Part shown: positions 61,226 to 64,000 of the stretch, in pieces
Position numbering within the stretch: position 1 is the stretch's first letter
Layout: every line of letters starts with the position of its first letter
Assembly: GCA_944381185.1 (NCBI GenBank)
Contig: CALWKE010000001.1
Span: forward strand, 124,001-188,000
Reading direction: 5' to 3'
DNA length: 64,000 nucleotides
Origin: an uncultured Clostridia bacterium
GTDB taxonomy: Bacteria > Bacillota > Clostridia > Christensenellales > UBA1242
The notes under the pieces: model-generated
Databases searched by the model: none
Seen by the model: the letters and a program-made list of their open reading frames with translations, nothing else
Told to the model about the DNA's origin: nothing
Translations under genes and position numbers: made by a program

Positions 61226-61615
61226 ATGGCACAGGGGTATTTTGAATATTATAAAACACTTAAGGGCAATTATAATTTTAGGCTGAAAGCCGCAAACAAA
61301 GAAACTATTGCTGTTAGTGGCGGTGCTGGCTACACTTCTCTTCCTGCTTGCAAGGCAGGTATTGAAAGTGTTAAAAAGAACTGCAATGCAAAAATTGAAG
61401 ACCAAACTCTTAAAAATTTTGAAACGCTAACAAACCCTAAATTTGAAATTTTTATCGACAAATCAAACAAGTTTAGATATCGTTTGAGAGCAAGAAATGG
61501 TGAACTTGTCTGCACAAGCGAAGGTGGCTACGCCTCTAAAGATGGTTGCAAAAAAGGCATTGCAAGCCTTGCAAAGTGGTCAGAAAATGCTGATGTTATT
61601 GCTGTTGACAAATAA
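61226..61615 (+). CDS. YegP-like protein with two DUF1508 repeats
   Basis: A 129-residue protein with two copies of the DUF1508 module: YNFRLKAANKETIAVSGGAGY with CKAGIESVKKN, and FRYRLRARNGELVCTSEGGY with CKKGIASLAK. The fold is known from YegP; the role is not. The start has an AAAGGAG site; a longer frame from 61136 has none. It faces away from the CRISPR locus and is not part of it. Confidence 0.9.
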   Translation: MAQGYFEYYKTLKGNYNFRLKAANKETIAVSGGAGYTSLPACKAGIESVKKNCNAKIEDQTLKNFETLTNPKFEIFIDKSNKFRYRLRARNGELVCTSEGGYASKDGCKKGIASLAKWSENADVIAVDK

Positions 61616-61630
61616 AAACTATAAAAAAAC

Positions 61631-61667
61631 AAAAAATGACCATAGGTTTTCTATGGTCTTTTTTATT
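61631..61667. terminator. Bidirectional terminator
   Basis: GACCATAG/CTATGGTC hairpin with T-tracts on both strands, between the convergent YegP-like and cls genes. Confidence 0.85.
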
Positions 61668-61687
61668 TGATTAATTTGAATAAACTT

Positions 61688-63274
61688 TTACATAAATGGT
61701 GAAACTATTCTTAAAACACCTGCAAGCATACGGTAACGAAGTTTGTTATAATTTCTATTTTTAAGTGTTATTTGTTTCGATTCTCGAATAGTTGAACTTA
61801 TATCTGATTTGATTGCTTTTAAAACACCAACATCATTTGTGTAGACAGCAATTTCAAATTGTTGATAAAAACTTCTTAAATCGAAATTTACTGAACCAAC
61901 TATTGCCCCACTTTCAGTAAGCATAATTTTGCTATGCACAAAACTGTTTTTCATAACATAAATTTTTACGCCATAGTCAATTAGTTTTTCTGCATTGCTT
62001 CTTGAAACTTGATAAACCATTCTTTTATCTGCAACATCTGGAAGAATTATTTTTACATCAACACCAGATTGAGCCTTTGAAATAAGCAAATCACGAATGG
62101 TGTCGTCAATAATAAAGTATGGCGTCATTATATGTATTTTTTGTTTTGCATTTGCAATTAAATTTGCATACATATTTTTTGCAATATTTTGAGTGTAGTC
62201 AAGCCCATCAGCATAAGGCACAACAACAGATGAATTTTCTATCTTTTCTTCTTGATTTAAAAATTCAGCAAAATCTAATTTTTCATCTTTAATAAATTCC
62301 CATTGCCTTAAAAAGATTATTGAAAATTCATTAACTGCCGAACCTTCAATCTTTAACCCTGCATCTTTCCAATAACCATACATTCTTTTTTCATTCACAT
62401 ATTCATCAGCCAAATTTATGCCACCAGTGAAGGCAACCTTGCCATCAATATCAATAATTTTTCGGTGGTCACGATAATTAACGCCCACACTAAATTTTGA
62501 TATTAAAGGATTGAATACAGCAATCTTTATGCCCATATTTTTCATTCTTTTTTTAACTTTTCGTGAAAGTGTTCTGTGACTGCCCATGTCATCATAAATC
62601 AGCCGAACTTCAACACCCTGTTTTATTTTTTGTTCTAAAATTTCTAAAACTTTGTTTAATAAAATTCCGTCAGAAATTATAAAAAATTCAATAAAAACAA
62701 ACTTTGTTGCTTTCTCTAATTCTTCTAAAACATCATCAAAAAGTTGAGCACCACTTGAATAATATTTTAAATTTGTTTCTTTGTAAGCATAAAAATTGCC
62801 CGCTTCTTTTAAATACTCACAATTTTTTTGAACGTCAATTGAACCACCAACTTCTTCCACCCTTGGCACTTCATATTTGTTTGCTTCATTAAAAATTGCC
62901 TTGTATTTCTTTTTTGACTTTCCAAAAAACACCCTTTCATCTGCTATGAAGTAAATGATATATGCAAACCAGAAGAATATTAAAACAAAAAATATCCATG
63001 TTGCTTTTGATATGCTGTTTTTATTAGATGAAATTATATATATGCTTGTGATTATGCTCAAAATAAATGAAACTAACAAATAATAGCCAATTAGTGAAAT
63101 CAAGTACATATTCATAAGCACAATAAAAACAACTTGAAGCAGTATTACAAAACCAGAAAACAAAAGTTTTATTATTCCAAAAGTATTTGTTTCCGTTTTG
63201 ATTTTCATCACTTCAAATTCAGGGTTTTTAGCCAATTTGAATGACCTAGGATTCGTGATTTTCTTTGAACTCAT
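61688..63274 (-). CDS. cls: Cardiolipin synthase
   Basis: Membrane phospholipase D-family enzyme that joins two phosphatidylglycerols. Membrane helices occupy about residues 30-120; the two HKD motifs are HRKIIDIDGKVAFTGGINLADEY (about residue 265) and HSKIMLTESGAIVGSVNFDLRS (about residue 445). Length of 528 residues is normal. Start at 63274 with a GAGG site, 29 bp inside the end of the preceding gene. Confidence 0.95.
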   Translation of the reverse strand: MSSKKITNPRSFKLAKNPEFEVMKIKTETNTFGIIKLLFSGFVILLQVVFIVLMNMYLISLIGYYLLVSFILSIITSIYIISSNKNSISKATWIFFVLIFFWFAYIIYFIADERVFFGKSKKKYKAIFNEANKYEVPRVEEVGGSIDVQKNCEYLKEAGNFYAYKETNLKYYSSGAQLFDDVLEELEKATKFVFIEFFIISDGILLNKVLEILEQKIKQGVEVRLIYDDMGSHRTLSRKVKKRMKNMGIKIAVFNPLISKFSVGVNYRDHRKIIDIDGKVAFTGGINLADEYVNEKRMYGYWKDAGLKIEGSAVNEFSIIFLRQWEFIKDEKLDFAEFLNQEEKIENSSVVVPYADGLDYTQNIAKNMYANLIANAKQKIHIMTPYFIIDDTIRDLLISKAQSGVDVKIILPDVADKRMVYQVSRSNAEKLIDYGVKIYVMKNSFVHSKIMLTESGAIVGSVNFDLRSFYQQFEIAVYTNDVGVLKAIKSDISSTIRESKQITLKNRNYNKLRYRMLAGVLRIVSPFM

Positions 63275-63809
63275 TTTTATCAACCTCTACTAACTTTTTT
63301 GACATATCACAAATCGAACTGATTTCTGCATTTATTGATTTTAATTGCTCAACATATTTTTCATTATCAGACTTTTTTAATTGGTCAATTTTAATGAGCA
63401 TTAACACTAATAAAACAGAAGAAATTATTGTTAATATTATTCCCCCAAACCTTGAAAAGATTGTGTTTTGTTCTGCCATTAAAAATATTCCAAGAGAAAG
63501 CAAAAGAAACAAACCTATACCAGCAGTTAAACCAAATATAATTGATTTTGAATATTTATATTTTTCGCATTTGCCCAGTTCATTAAGTTTTGACTCTAAT
63601 CTTACTTGCAAAAGTTGAAGCCTTTCTTTATTTTTTAATTTGTGTGCACGATAAAAAGTTATGATGAGAGTGTCATCATATTTTTCATCTTCTTTTTTTT
63701 CATAAATTTGCCAACCAAAACTCTTGTAGTATTTTAAGATATTTTCAACATCTTTCTTCTTTACTAAAAGGGTTAAGTAATCAAAATTTTTATGATCTAA
63801 CATATCCAT
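63246..63809 (-). CDS. Membrane protein with coiled-coil, unknown
   Basis: A 187-residue protein: a soluble N-terminal part of about 85 residues (KNKERLQLLQVRLESKLNELGK, probably helical), two membrane helices at about residues 88-112 and 120-140, and a cytosolic helical tail. I do not know a named family. It overlaps the start of cls by 29 bp and is co-transcribed from the promoter at 63832, so it may modulate lipid synthesis. Confidence 0.65.
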   Translation of the reverse strand: MDMLDHKNFDYLTLLVKKKDVENILKYYKSFGWQIYEKKEDEKYDDTLIITFYRAHKLKNKERLQLLQVRLESKLNELGKCEKYKYSKSIIFGLTAGIGLFLLLSLGIFLMAEQNTIFSRFGGIILTIISSVLLVLMLIKIDQLKKSDNEKYVEQLKSINAEISSICDMSKKLVEVDKNEFKENHES

Positions 63810-63831
63810 AGATTAAACTCTTCCTGTATTA

Positions 63832-63860
63832 ATTATAAAAAATTCTGTGTAAATTGTCTA
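63832..63860 (-). promoter_or_regulatory. Promoter of membrane protein-cls operon
   Basis: TAGACA, 17-bp spacer, TATAAT on the minus strand, followed by a GGAAGAG site. The remaining sequence up to 64000 is AT-rich without a gene. Confidence 0.65.
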
Positions 63861-64000
63861 CATTTTTTAAAATTTTTATCATAGTGTTATTTTTTATTAA
63901 TTTAGTTGTTATTTAACTTATTCTTCCTAATAAAATATCTATCGTTATTAATATATAACAAATTATAAATATAATGTTATGATTATATAATTATTATGTT

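Noticed and set aside
63847-63860. Shared 13-mer TGTAGACAATTTA with the 12-kb element, inverted
   Set aside because: At 63.85 kb it is part of a normal -35 region; with this base composition a chance match is plausible.

Overview
The window is AT-rich DNA from a low-GC Gram-positive bacterium. Strong Shine-Dalgarno (SD) sites, sigma-A-type promoters, lipobox lipoproteins, the pth-mfd-PrsA-like gene order, and SpoVB-like and SpoIIQ-like proteins point to Bacillota, most likely an uncultured member of the Clostridia. The species cannot be named from the sequence alone.

Layout. 1-5.5 kb: oligoendopeptidase F (cut by the left edge), small membrane proteins, secG, tpiA, pgk and a dus gene. 5.5-13.2 kb: SpoVB-like flippase and a run of exported or lipid-anchored proteins of unknown role (Ig-like and beta-helix-like). 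13.2-19.1 kb: pyruvate kinase, SpoIIQ-like M23 protein, lipid flippase-like protein, PrsA-like foldase. 19.2-24.3 kb: mfd, pth and a GlmU-like gene whose nucleotidyltransferase motifs have decayed. 24.4-31 kb: tadA, M14 peptidase, CPBP protease, WalJ-like MBL, M1 peptidase, a second MBL protein and a glycosyltransferase. 31-37 kb: epimerase, tRNA-Gly with an inserted element, MarR regulator, short-chain dehydrogenase (SDR), RsmF-like methyltransferase and typA. 37-46 kb: hypotheticals, DUF1846, a surface repeat protein, an ABC exporter, an iron alcohol dehydrogenase, tRNA-Arg with two tandem inserted elements, and DUF1848. 47-50.9 kb: a tight PRTase / DprA-like / HAD operon and a pair of membrane proteins. 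51-54 kb: GNAT, two flavin reductases with a divergent MerR regulator, DUF4186, tRNA-Asn. 55-61 kb: a complete type II-C CRISPR-Cas locus. 61-64 kb: YegP-like protein, cardiolipin synthase and a membrane protein.

The CRISPR locus has 14 repeats of 36 bp and 13 spacers of 30 bp on a fixed 66-bp period, cas2, cas1, a 1137-aa cas9, and a tracrRNA with a consensus promoter and terminator. Every repeat ends in an extended -10 box, so each crRNA is probably transcribed from its own repeat, as in Neisseria.

The least familiar material is a family of about 290-bp structured elements (three copies at two loci). They sit directly behind tRNA-Gly and tRNA-Arg, duplicate the tRNA 3' end, carry an inverted imperfect copy of the host tRNA's T-arm, and share a hairpin with compensatory changes. 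Other points of interest are the PRTase-DprA-HAD operon (possible nucleotide-centred conflict system), a set of genes without an SD whose promoters place the transcription start on the ATG (leaderless mRNAs), and a structured element between two copies of one terminator near 12 kb.
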